Source: Asterionellopsis glacialis
Taxonomy: Eukaryota; Bacillariophyta; Plagiogrammaphyceae; Rhaphoneidales; Asterionellopsidaceae
Length of the DNA stretch: 21,085 nucleotides
Direction of reading: 5' to 3'
Assembly: GCA_014885115.2 (NCBI GenBank)
Contig: WKLE02001580.1
Location: forward strand, 1 to 21,085
The notes beneath the pieces were generated by a model that saw only the letters and a program-made list of their open reading frames with translations, was not told the origin of the DNA and made no database searches. This document shows, piece after piece, positions 1 through 8,127 of the stretch (its first letter is position 1; the number at the start of each line of letters is the position of its first letter). Made by a program: the position numbers and the translations under genes.

Positions 1-115
1 CCTACTGAAGCAACGACAATTAAACGTATGTATTTTTCTACGAAAACGTAGTAGAAAGAAACTGATTTGCCACGAAAGGTATGGCGCTGGAGGGAACGAA
101 CCGCTATTTAGTTCA

Positions 116-163
116 TCTCTCTAGAGAGAGTCCTCTCTCTAGAGCAGTCCTCTCTAGAGAGAG
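116..163. repeat. Cluster of TCTAGAGA palindromes with a 12-bp hairpin
   Basis: Positions 116-129 are a perfect 14-nt palindrome (TCTCTCTAGAGAGA). Just downstream, CTCTCTCTAGAG (133-144) is the exact reverse complement of CTCTAGAGAGAG (152-163), leaving a 7-nt loop (145-151). The DNA could form a cruciform, or the RNA a strong hairpin if transcribed. Function is unknown. It may simply be a CT/GA-rich low-complexity tract that happens to be palindromic. Confidence 0.7.
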
Positions 164-279
164 AGGCCTCGAGGTCCTACCGTAGAGGTCGAAACAAGAA
201 GCGTGTCAGAGCAAAGCAATCTATTCGTACCTGGTAGGACCCTATTCTTAGTTCTTGTTAGTGACAAGTGTTGTCGTGC

Positions 280-315
280 ATGAAATCCCGTAAAGCTGTG
301 AAACAAGGAGCATAA
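280..315 (+). other. Candidate upstream ORF, 11 codons plus stop, before NECAP
   Basis: An ATG at 280-282 opens an 11-residue reading frame (MKSRKAVKQGA) closed by TAA at 313-315, 29 nt before the NECAP ATG at 345. If the transcript starts upstream of 280, ribosomes would meet this ATG first, so it could lower or condition NECAP translation. The transcription start is unknown, so this is only a candidate. Confidence 0.35.
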
Positions 316-344
316 AAACACGACCAGATACAAAGCATTTGACC

Positions 345-1223
345 ATGTCGTCATCTGACAAAAAGGAAGAAGATGAAGATCGCGTCGTCTTGCAGCAACG
401 TTTGCTGAAAACCGACGAAGTTTTCGTATATCGAATCCCCCCAATGAAGACTTCTAGTGGTCACAGGGCCGAGGATTGGGAACTTGCAAAGCCTCTCGAG
501 ACGTGTTCTCTAATTGTCGAAATCATAGACGATGCTCTATACTGCAAATTCTTTGCTGAAAAGCCTAAACAGGGTGGACCTGATGGAGCCACAGAACCTG
601 CTCTCTTTGCTCAAGCTAAAATTAAGTTGGACGATGATGTACCGTACATCAATCACTGGGTTGAACCTGTGGTAGATTCATCAAGATACTTTGTCATTCG
701 CATTTCAGACGGTACAGGCAAACGGCAGGCACACATAGGTATCGGGTTTCGAGAGAGAGACGATGCATCAAATTTCCGAATGAGTTTGCAAGAATATGAA
801 AATTCTTTGAGGAAGGAAAAAGAAGCAGAACAAATGCACCAGGCGTACGAAGAAGAAATTCAAACAAACCCTGACAGCAAAGAAGAAAGTGATGGAAGTA
901 GTAGTGGGCCAACTGCAAGTAAACTGAGCCTCAAGGAAGGAGAAAAGCTTCACATCAATTTGAAAGGGTCCAAGCCGAGAAGGGAAACCCCCAAAAAGAG
1001 TGGAGGCGGTGGTGGGCCCGTATTGTTAAAGAAGCCACCCAAGCCCCCTCCGTCTTCAGATGAAATTTCGGTCGAGCTATCTGGAATTCAAATTGGAAAA
1101 AGCAAACCGAAAAGTTCGAAAGCTTCATCCTCATCAAGAGCTTCTTCAGAATGTGACTCTGGTGCAGCAGTTGCTGATTTTGATGACACCGATGATGAGT
1201 GGGGAGAATTTGAGAGTTCGTAA
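345..1223 (+). CDS. NECAP: NECAP-like adaptin-ear-binding coat-associated protein
   Basis: 292-aa protein of the NECAP family, endocytic accessory proteins that bind the AP-2 (and AP-1) adaptor and help clathrin-coated vesicle formation. The PHear domain spans about residues 16-158, with family signatures VYRIPP (28-33), W45 and L48 of the W-x-L motif, SRYFVIRISDGTG (113-125) and HIGIGF (130-135). After a charged linker, LKEGEKLHINL (196-206) matches the conserved short NECAP motif that follows the PHear domain. Next come a Gly/Pro/Lys-rich tail and an acidic C-terminus ending in WGEF (286-289), a WxxF-type motif of the kind that binds adaptin ears. The ATG at 345 is chosen because the frame further upstream offers only a TTG (339). 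Length is close to animal NECAP1 (about 275 aa). No intron is needed. The gene is convergent with the PDI-like gene, with 153 nt between the stops. Confidence 0.93.
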   Translation: MSSSDKKEEDEDRVVLQQRLLKTDEVFVYRIPPMKTSSGHRAEDWELAKPLETCSLIVEIIDDALYCKFFAEKPKQGGPDGATEPALFAQAKIKLDDDVPYINHWVEPVVDSSRYFVIRISDGTGKRQAHIGIGFRERDDASNFRMSLQEYENSLRKEKEAEQMHQAYEEEIQTNPDSKEESDGSSSGPTASKLSLKEGEKLHINLKGSKPRRETPKKSGGGGGPVLLKKPPKPPPSSDEISVELSGIQIGKSKPKSSKASSSSRASSECDSGAAVADFDDTDDEWGEFESS

Positions 1224-1376
1224 AAGAAAAAGTCATGCTAATTTTTCAACTATCGTCTGAAGTCTTCCTTATACATCATGGAGATCATAGCTAGATGTAT
1301 GTGTTGCAGAGTTCCTGTAAACAAGGATATAGAAATGCAGCTTGTGCTTTTGCAAAAACGAATGTTTTGAATTTAT

Positions 1377-2132
1377 TTAGACAGTTGTAGTATCCTCTTG
1401 GGGGATACCTTCTAATTCATCAGTCTCTTCAAATTCCAATTCTTCTAACATGTCTAGTAGTTCTTCTTCTGACAAGCCACCGTCACCCCCCGAAATATTG
1501 ATTAGCCAATCCAATACATCTAAAGGATCACTAAGACGCCCCGCACCGTCGCCAAATTCATCAAGGATATCGAACCGGATAGCTTTCTCCTTTTTGCCAA
1601 GTGGAAAGTAGTACACCTCTGGTACAAACTTCACTGTTTCTAGCTGAAAGTGCTTGGAGACAATTTCATTCTTTGTAATATCCATTTTCATCACATCTAT
1701 GAAATTGTCCCATTTTAAGTGTCTAATCAGACTGCATAATTCATTCCATAGAACCGAAAACCGCTTGCAGTGGCCACAAGTTGGGGCGTATATATATAAA
1801 AGGGTGTGTTTGTCAGTTTGATCCAGTACCATTGTTTCGAACGTATTTCCCGTGATACTCTGCACACCACTGTCGTTGACGATAGCATCGTTGTTCTCTT
1901 GCGACTGTATTTCAGGCTTTAGCCGACCATCCCAAAAATCACTTATGAACTTTTCAATGGCTGAAGGCTTTTTTTGGTCCCTAATTTGGGCAATATCACT
2001 GAAATCTAGATAGTATCTCTGCGTACCGCGATGATTTCGCTGGTCTGTGACTAAAAGAGAAGGCAAAATTGTTGGGTAAGGTTCAGCCTTTCTTTCCTCT
2101 TCATTGTCTTCCTTCTTCTTCTTCTTCTTCTT

Positions 2133-2163
<31 letters not shown>

Positions 2164-3990
2164 GCTTTAATAGATGACTGAATAAATTGATCAAGTGACC
2201 TCCAAATATCAACACCAAAGGTATTCATTATTCTAGTTTCTGTGCTTGGAACAATCAAAGCTACCATGTCATTATACGGATGGATCTGCCGATGGTGGAT
2301 CATTGCTTTTCGGAGATCGCGAATAGCAGCGCGTGTTTGGAGAGAGTCTTCAGATTTAAAAAAGGCATCATCTAGTTCCTCTCTAAGTTTTGGGCGATGA
2401 AAGTTGACAAAAAGGACAGCATGTACTTGCCGATAAATTGGAAATGCAAGAGGAGCTATACTTTTTCGATCAAACCACATGATTAGAGGCGTAGATTGCA
2501 CCACAATGAACTCTGTCATTTTACGTTGTATTGAGTCCTGAACATCAGCAGAAGGCTTAAACCTAGGTCCAGATTCCAGTAGCTCCTCCCAGTAACTCAT
2601 CCCTCCATTCGCTAATTTTGTACTGGGAATGGTTATTGCCACAACTTCTCCCTCTTCGCTACAATCTCTCACTGCAAAGAATGCTACATCCCGCCTATTT
2701 GACATTGTTTGGGCCAAGTTGTTGAAAGAATCATAGTATTCGTCGACTCCATCCATTGGGTCTTTTGGTCTGCATTGTACAAAAATGATGTAGTCATCGA
2801 CAGCACCTGACTCTAATTGAAGCAACCACTTGATGTACTGCCGCTCATTTGGGGTTGTATCAGGATTGAACGCAGGTGCTGCATGACGTACTAAATGATT
2901 CCCATGTAATTCTAAGAACGACAACATTTCCTTATTGGATTCAAGCACAAAGACGGGTGGTTCAGGTTCACCAGCATTGACGCTACTAGCGCTACCGTCT
3001 GAAAAGGACGACGGGAGAACTAGTCGGTACCAATTGTGAAGCGCCGTTTCAAAGATTTCGGTAGAAGTGGATTGTGCTCCCAAATAGTCCAAGGCAATAA
3101 TATATGCATTATCATCTTTAGCGCCTTTTTGTCCCAGTACAAAAACAAGCGTCGGATACGCCTCTAATTCAAGATAATTGTGCAGCCAATTTTGGTCATC
3201 AACTTTTGTAGCATCAATTTTCGCGAATGTAATACCAAGAGGAGAGCTTTTACGCTGTAAGGGGTCCTGGTTATCTTTGACGTCTAGGGTTTCATAGAAC
3301 TTTGATGCTATTTTTGCTGCCTTCTCGAGTCTAAAGAGAACCCCCCGGCTGTGCGGGCACTGTGGTGAGTAAACAAGCATTAACAACAGTTTGGGGTCCG
3401 CTTCATCTGAATTAACTGCATGAAAAATACTGTCGACTATAATGGTTTCAAGATTGTCGATCGAAAGTAGAAGTTGTAAGAGAACCCAGATTCACCACAT
3501 CATGAATACACACTTGAAATATTAAGTCATTCTTACCCTGAGTTAGAACTCTGATTCCGTTTTCCTCTACAATTCGCAATGTGTCCTTATCAAAACCATC
3601 TTTTAATGGTTTTTTAGTCAACTCTTCTTCTTCTTCTTCTTCTTCTTGTTCGTCTTCTTCTTCAATTTCCTTTAATGGCTCATCGCTGATCTCATTATTG
3701 TCACAATTGTGACAAACTGTGAGGTCATTTTCTGCAGCATTTTCAGGGGACGATGTTTCAGAAACCATAGCTTCTTCTCCATTGCAAAAAATAACAGTGT
3801 CGTGGCAGCGTGGGTTGTGTGTTGTCAACAAAATTAAAGCTGCAAGTGCCAGTACCGCTCGATTGATCAAAAATTTAGATCGAAAAGCAGTTGAACGCAA
3901 CCGTCGACAAATTCTTTTATTCCGACATTTTCCATTTACATCACAGGGTTCTTCTTGTATAGGTTTATCGGAAGAATTAATAGTTGACAT
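1377..3990 (-). CDS. Membrane-anchored PDI-like thioredoxin-domain protein (two exons)
   Basis: 837-aa protein, complement(join(1377..3436, 3537..3990)). Residues 1-39 are basic and probably cytosolic; 40-57 form one hydrophobic anchor without an obvious cleavage site, so a type II ER membrane topology is inferred. A very acidic stretch (108-123) follows. The first thioredoxin-like domain starts near 145 and carries CPHS (178-181), lacking the second Cys of CxxC. Redox-poor b-type folds probably fill the middle. Near the end, FWDGRLKPEIQSQ matches the usual linker into a PDI a' domain, followed by YIYAPTCGHCK with the CGHC active site at 705-708 and the cis-Pro motif FVPEVYYFP (Pro about 757). 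A run of 17 lysines (residues 577-593) interrupts the region before a'. There is no KDEL; the protein ends in TTTV, so retention would rely on the anchor. Closest in style to PDI or TXNDC11-type proteins. Likely role: disulfide formation or isomerisation in the ER; client unknown. Confidence 0.85.
2112..2162 (-). repeat. (AAG)17 trinucleotide repeat encoding poly-lysine
   Basis: On the plus strand this is 17 perfect CTT units. Read on the minus strand in frame it is 17 consecutive AAG codons inside the PDI-like gene. It is a microsatellite, so its length probably varies between alleles. Any whole-unit change keeps the frame. Confidence 0.95.
3437..3536 (-). other. Intron of the PDI-like gene (100 nt)
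   Basis: On the minus strand the donor is CAGG|GTAAGAATG and the acceptor ACCATTATAG|TCGACAG. Removing it joins ACT CAG G to TC GAC AGT in phase, giving VLTQVDSIFHA and an unbroken 837-codon frame. Without splicing, exon 1 reads into a TGA at 3448-3450. A second acceptor, TTTTTCATGCAG at 3416, would also keep the frame but deletes seven residues. The first acceptor gives normal spacing between the first strand and the CPHS site, so it is preferred. Confidence 0.88.
3698..3715. repeat. 18-nt perfect palindrome inside exon 1 of the PDI-like gene
   Basis: TTGTCACAATTGTGACAA is identical to its reverse complement. It lies in coding sequence and encodes the CHNC (CxxC) patch at residues 93-96, so the symmetry may be a by-product of the TGT/ACA codons. 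No function is claimed. Confidence 0.9.
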
Positions 3991-4978
3991 TGTAGTTAGT
4001 AATTCAGCTTCGCAAGGAAATGTTTTTCGAAACGATTAGATGAATCATTGAAATATGCCTCTTCTGTGTCTCCCGTCTCTCATTGTGTACGAGGGAAATA
4101 AAAAGCTTGGCAAGCAGTGTGTGGCGACCAAATCCAGAACAAAGCAAGCGTCGTAAGCGCGGCATTTTTGCGTAGGTGCATACTATGGACGACGGACTGA
4201 CAAGAAAATTTAGTAGAAATCACCGATAAAACTTTTTCATATTTTTGTATGTTTTCGTCAAGTCATGAGGCGTCCTTCGCTATGCTTGAACTAATTCCAC
4301 ATCATTTGCGGTCACAGTCTGTGGACAATCATCCCTTTTCTGATGAGCAAGATAGACACCTGAACTCTATCAACGACATTATTTGTCCTACGCCTGTATC
4401 TGCAGAAGTTAGTAAGGGGTTAGCTAATACACTTCTTAAAACGCGGCAGTCAGTATCTGATCGCCAAATCTAATATCGGGAGCACAAGAGATAGATTTGA
4501 TTCTATCGATTTTTATCAAGATATGCCATTCGTTTAATATTGTACTCGTACTGTACCGGGAAACTAAGCATCTCCAGTTCAATAACTACTACAGGATGTA
4601 GTCTGGGTTTCATCGAAGCGAGAACGCCAAATTACGATTTTAACCATAGGATGAATGTTGAGAAAGGTAATGGAGTCATTATTGTCTCACTCATCAAGTG
4701 TATTATGTTTGAGATGCAGATATGTTTCTTAAAACAATTCTAATTAAAGTCTGATGTATCTAAAATATTATTATCGTCACTAGAATTATATCAGAGTTAT
4801 ACCGTGTGTGCACCATAATGTACTCCTTATCTATCACCTTATCTATCACGGAGAATCCTAAAATATTGGAACCCATAGTTTTTTACATTACAGAAGAACA
4901 AGCTATTAACTTTGTACTTTCATATCTTTAAAGAATTTGTTCCCATTCCCACATCAATTTTGCTTCTAAAACAAATAT
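3991..4978. other. Intergenic spacer, about 1 kb, AT-rich
   Basis: It lies between the start of the PDI-like gene and the stop of the Cys-rich secreted gene, so the left part should hold the PDI-like promoter. Apart from the doubtful 74-codon ORF at 4249-4473, I see no coding signal. The frame at 4540-4743 begins with TTG and resembles no family. No RNA gene or repeat was recognised. Confidence 0.5.
4249..4473 (+). CDS. Doubtful small ORF, 74 aa, unknown
   Basis: An ATG-started frame of 74 codons, divergent from the PDI-like gene with 258 nt between the two ATGs. The product is hydrophilic with no signal peptide, membrane segment or recognised motif. Its middle (HLNSINDIICPTPVSAEV) has a mixed, protein-like composition, but a frame this short is expected by chance in 21 kb. 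No family is recognised and no splice partner was found. It could be a lineage-specific small protein, an exon of an unmodelled gene, or noise. Confidence 0.2.
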   Translation: MFSSSHEASFAMLELIPHHLRSQSVDNHPFSDEQDRHLNSINDIICPTPVSAEVSKGLANTLLKTRQSVSDRQI

Positions 4979-5410
4979 TTATGCCCAAGTGTCCAATGGA
5001 AGGCAAAACATCCTGTTGTTTTGTAAGGGGTCATACAGCTCATGTCCTACCGGAGGTTTTCGGCATCGAAGATCGGCTTCACCAGCACCTGGATTGGGTT
5101 GACCACAGCAGTCACGCTTACGATTGCATGCACATCCTTCTTCGACACATTCTCCATTCAATACACATTTTAAATCAGATCTTGGTCCAGAACAAACATA
5201 TCCATCAGGGCAGTCACGGTTCGCTTGACAAGAAGCACAGGGGTCACCCGCTGGGACATTCACAGCAGAGGCGCATGCTTCTACAGCCAGCAAATTTGAT
5301 TCAGGACAAACTGGTGTACGTAATTCACGAGGTTCTGTTGGATCAACCTCTGCAACTGTTGATGCAGCAGCCAGACTGACTAGTAGTGCGTGAGCCAAGA
5401 AGATTCTCAT
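4979..5410 (-). CDS. Small secreted cysteine-rich protein
   Basis: 143-aa protein with a clear signal peptide: Arg2, a hydrophobic core at about residues 3-17, and a small-residue cleavage region near AAASTVA (14-20). The mature part has 14 cysteines (35, 46, 58, 61, 67, 73, 82, 88, 93, 95, 101, 102, 116, 136), an even number consistent with seven disulfides. The pattern CxxC-x5-C-x5-C with NRDCPDGYVC, and the later CNRKRDCC...C, recalls small disulfide-rich extracellular modules such as dickkopf- or WAP-like folds, but I cannot assign a family. The ATG at 5410 sits in a CCAACCATG context. The gene is on the same strand as, and downstream of, the GDPH/VWD gene, with 723 nt between them. It is likely extracellular or cell-wall associated; function is unknown. 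A PDI-like enzyme that could fold such a protein is encoded nearby, which is suggestive only. Confidence 0.82.
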   Translation of the reverse strand: MRIFLAHALLVSLAAASTVAEVDPTEPRELRTPVCPESNLLAVEACASAVNVPAGDPCASCQANRDCPDGYVCSGPRSDLKCVLNGECVEEGCACNRKRDCCGQPNPGAGEADLRCRKPPVGHELYDPLQNNRMFCLPLDTWA

Positions 5411-6133
5411 GGTTGGGTTTTTGGTTCTTCAATTGTGCTGGTGTGGTGCTGTGCTTGTCGTGCTGTAGTGTCGTTTGTTGTTTTCTTGTTGGGTTGCTTG
5501 CTTGTGTCCCGGTACCGTACCTGGTACTACCGTACAGGTAGAAGAAGTTCGAGCCTATTCCCCATTGACTGACAGATCCGTTTGAAAACGGTTTTTTTTA
5601 ATTATTCGAATATAAACTTAGATTTAAGAGGGGTCACTAGGTAGAGAGATTTACTTAGGATTCGAAAGCCTGCCCTTCGAAAACCACCGGAGTGGGTGGG
5701 TGGGAAAAGACGAATAGTTAGTACCTGGTAGGGGAGAAAGTTTCCAGGAATTTTCGAGAGTCATGCATCCACGTACAGGCGGTACAACGCCAACATAGAC
5801 TACTATGAACTACAATAACACCACATCCTGTTCTCAGAAAACGATTGGACATCTGAAAGAGGATACAAGGTACAACTACTGTACAGACATTTTAAAGTCT
5901 TGATGCCAAAAACAAATAACGGAAACAGGATTGGGTCATTGCCCACAATCTCTAACAAAATGCCCTCAGCAACTGGATGTTTTACATCTCTGTGAAGCGA
6001 TTGAAACTTGATTTCTGAAAATTATTAGAAAACAATGATACTTGTCTCTAGAGAAGTGTAGCATTCTATGCCAGTAACTAAACTTTTTTTAAAAACAGAA
6101 AAACATCTAAAATTCACCACTCAAACGAAACAA
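5411..6133 (-). promoter_or_regulatory. Spacer and promoter region of the Cys-rich gene
   Basis: 723 nt without a supported gene, between two minus-strand genes. It should hold the promoter of the Cys-rich gene (ATG at 5410) and the 3' end of the GDPH/VWD gene. At 5511-5541 there is a dense block of GGTACC, TACCGTAC and ACCTGGTAC motifs about 100-130 nt upstream of the ATG. Another GTACCTGGTAGGG lies at 5721-5733 and GTACAGGCGGTAC at about 5773-5785. The boundary between promoter and 3' UTR is inferred. Confidence 0.45.
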
Positions 6134-7363
6134 TTAATAGCTTCCGGCTTCTGCCAATTCAAGGTCACCAGTAGCCATAACATCAAAAACACAATCCTCA
6201 ATGTCATCTCCCCAATCAGCACACGCTTCCTGGGCATCCTCAAGACTAATAGACTCGCCTAAACGGCGACGAAGATTGCGGCTCTCTTCGGCAGAGACGG
6301 GAGATGGTAGAACGCATTTTTGAGGGTATTGCGGAAACCGAGCTTCGCGGAAAATCATGGGCTCCGTGTCACGAACTTGCCATTCCTGACCAAACTCATT
6401 AGGATCGACTACTATGGTCTTGCCATCACGTGCAAGCATTTTGCCTTCCTTGAAATTGCCGATGAGCCCCATGCTGTCCCCGAAGCTCTCCTCTTTAGCT
6501 CCTTCTATCGTAACGTGAAGAAGGTTTTTGTTCTTGAAGGACTTGATCATGAGTTTTTCTCCTCCACGAAGGTCGACTTCAAAGATATGTTTCATCATTT
6601 TTTTATGCATATTCGGTTTTGTATGAGTTACTTTAAAGCCTGCAATCCCGTTCGACAAATCTGCATGACGAACGCCATTGAGGTAATATACACCCCTTGC
6701 TCCAATTTCAAGAATATCCCAACCAATTTTGATTCCAACGCTCTCGATGTAAGACCAATCATTCACGATCTGTGTACGGATATGGACATGCAGACCAAGG
6801 ATCTTTCTAAATGTAGGATTCTTAGTCAAGACAAGATCACATTCTCCATGGTAGTCATATTGTTGTCCATTCCACTTCTTGATGTGGGGATCTCCTACAC
6901 CACCAGGAGGAGAAGGATTAGGTTCAGGTGGAGCTTGGGCAGCCACACACCTGATTTGTCTGAAGGGGTCAGTTTCGTAGTTTTGACCTGCTTTGGTAAC
7001 GCGAACGTAAACTTCAGCTATATCTTCATCCGAAGTTTGCTCTGCGCCACGAAGTTTAAGATCGTTATCACAACAGAGTTGAAACTCAAGCGTGCGCATG
7101 GATAGACTATCTATAGGGATTGTCCCGGAAACAAGTTGATCATCAGACGACAAAGAGTCAGCATCACAGGCCTTCCAGGTTACGCCTGCTGTGTTGACTG
7201 CTCCAGTCACATTTACGGAATAGGTTGAGCATGTGTTCTGATCTATCGTGCCCGATCCTTCAAGTGGACCAAGGGTCATTGATTGCCCCCAAGCAGTCGA
7301 CGAAAGGGTGGAAAGCAGCAAGTAGCCGGTAAGCAATGTTGAGCGCTCGACACCCATTTTCAT
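6134..7363 (-). CDS. Secreted GDPH / von Willebrand D-type domain protein
   Basis: 409-aa protein without introns. A signal peptide covers about residues 1-26 (hydrophobic LLTGYLLLSTL, likely cut after AWG). Residues about 27-140 form an N-terminal module with a C-C pair at 97-98 and other cysteines. A Pro-rich linker (143-155) leads to a VWD-type domain beginning at GDPH (157-160), with WNGQQYDYHGECDLVL (164-179) and later GLIGNF (299-304), the counterpart of the VWD motif GLCGNF. The C-terminal part (about 373-409) has the AQEAC...CVFDVMATGD signature often found after such domains. In mucins the Asp-Pro bond of GDPH can break and the new end can crosslink. GDPH-domain proteins are also reported in diatom adhesive trails. 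Role here: probably an extracellular, cell-surface or mucilage protein. Divergent from the sulfotransferase-like gene across about 1 kb. Confidence 0.9.
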   Translation of the reverse strand: MKMGVERSTLLTGYLLLSTLSSTAWGQSMTLGPLEGSGTIDQNTCSTYSVNVTGAVNTAGVTWKACDADSLSSDDQLVSGTIPIDSLSMRTLEFQLCCDNDLKLRGAEQTSDEDIAEVYVRVTKAGQNYETDPFRQIRCVAAQAPPEPNPSPPGGVGDPHIKKWNGQQYDYHGECDLVLTKNPTFRKILGLHVHIRTQIVNDWSYIESVGIKIGWDILEIGARGVYYLNGVRHADLSNGIAGFKVTHTKPNMHKKMMKHIFEVDLRGGEKLMIKSFKNKNLLHVTIEGAKEESFGDSMGLIGNFKEGKMLARDGKTIVVDPNEFGQEWQVRDTEPMIFREARFPQYPQKCVLPSPVSAEESRNLRRRLGESISLEDAQEACADWGDDIEDCVFDVMATGDLELAEAGSY

Positions 7364-7506
7364 TACAGAATGTTTTCGTTCGCAAGTCTATCTCTTGAAA
7401 AGCACTTCGATATGAATACGCGTGGGAGATTGGCTTTCTTCTACATATCTTTGAGGTTTTTCGTGGGTTCGTGTTTATCCTCTAATTTTTAAGCTCAACG
7501 CTTTTA

Positions 7507-7533
7507 TGGTCTGCATACACGATATGCAGGCCA
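7507..7533. repeat. Short inverted repeat, 11-bp stem with 5-nt loop
   Basis: TGGTCTGCATA (7507-7517) pairs with TATGCAGGCCA (7523-7533) over 11 positions, one of them a G-U type pair, around the loop CACGA. It lies about 145 nt upstream of the GDPH/VWD ATG. It could be a protein-binding palindrome, an RNA hairpin in a leader, or chance. Confidence 0.75.
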
Positions 7534-8127
7534 AAATTTCAAACTCTGGATTTGTCGAGTATCACGAATTGTACAATTCAGGCCCAAGTGAGTAGGACCT
7601 AACATACCTCTATACAACATCATAGAGTAGACAACTCTGAATTCTAATTTTATTGCAGTATACAGTGCCTAAGTAAAAGTACTGGATGGTCCAGTAAAAC
7701 AAAATTAGGATGCCTAGAGCATTTCTTAATATAATACGATATAACAATTCAAGATGCACTCGTATCTGTTTTAGATACAGCTAGTGCCGCCAACGGATCA
7801 TATCGAAAATTTTTCTTCAACACAATTAGTACTGTTACTTCAAAATGTACCTTTTAAGATACTATCCATGACAGTACTATCACGTGTCCAAGTACTTTAG
7901 TATAATGATTTTTATAAGATAAGACGATCCTGCCTATTCGTTTGTACCCATACTAAAAGTAGTGTCTCTTTCAACTTAGTATATTTCTTGGAATTTAATT
8001 ATTGTCCAAGCTTTGATAAAAATGTAATATGGACTTTATCATATAGGATATGTTGAAACTAAACGCTTATTATTTATTATTCTCGTCGTAGAAGTGACTC
8101 TTAAGAGAAAACACGATAATAGATCCT

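Larger units (their letters stand above)
1..344 (+). promoter_or_regulatory. Upstream region and leader of the NECAP gene
   Basis: No gene is visible here. The stretch should hold the promoter and 5' leader of the NECAP gene, whose ATG is at 345. It contains a cluster of TCTAGAGA-type palindromes (116-163), the recurrent motifs TCCTACCGTA (175-184) and CGTACCTGGTAGGA (226-239), and a short upstream ORF (280-315). The transcription start is not identifiable from sequence, so the split between promoter and leader is inferred. Confidence 0.5.

Noticed and set aside
339..344. Upstream TTG as NECAP start
   Set aside because: The ATG at 345 is two codons later with a normal GACCATG context; no reason to use TTG.
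4540..4743. 67-codon frame in the left spacer
   Set aside because: Starts with TTG, AT-rich, no motif.
5630..5700. Possible tRNA because of a GGATTCGAAAGCC string
   Set aside because: The arms of the T-stem do not pair properly and no acceptor, D or anticodon stem can be drawn.
6320..7105. 261-codon plus-strand frame opposite the GDPH/VWD gene
   Set aside because: It is exactly antisense to a well-supported VWD coding sequence, begins with TTG, and shows no domain or coherent composition.
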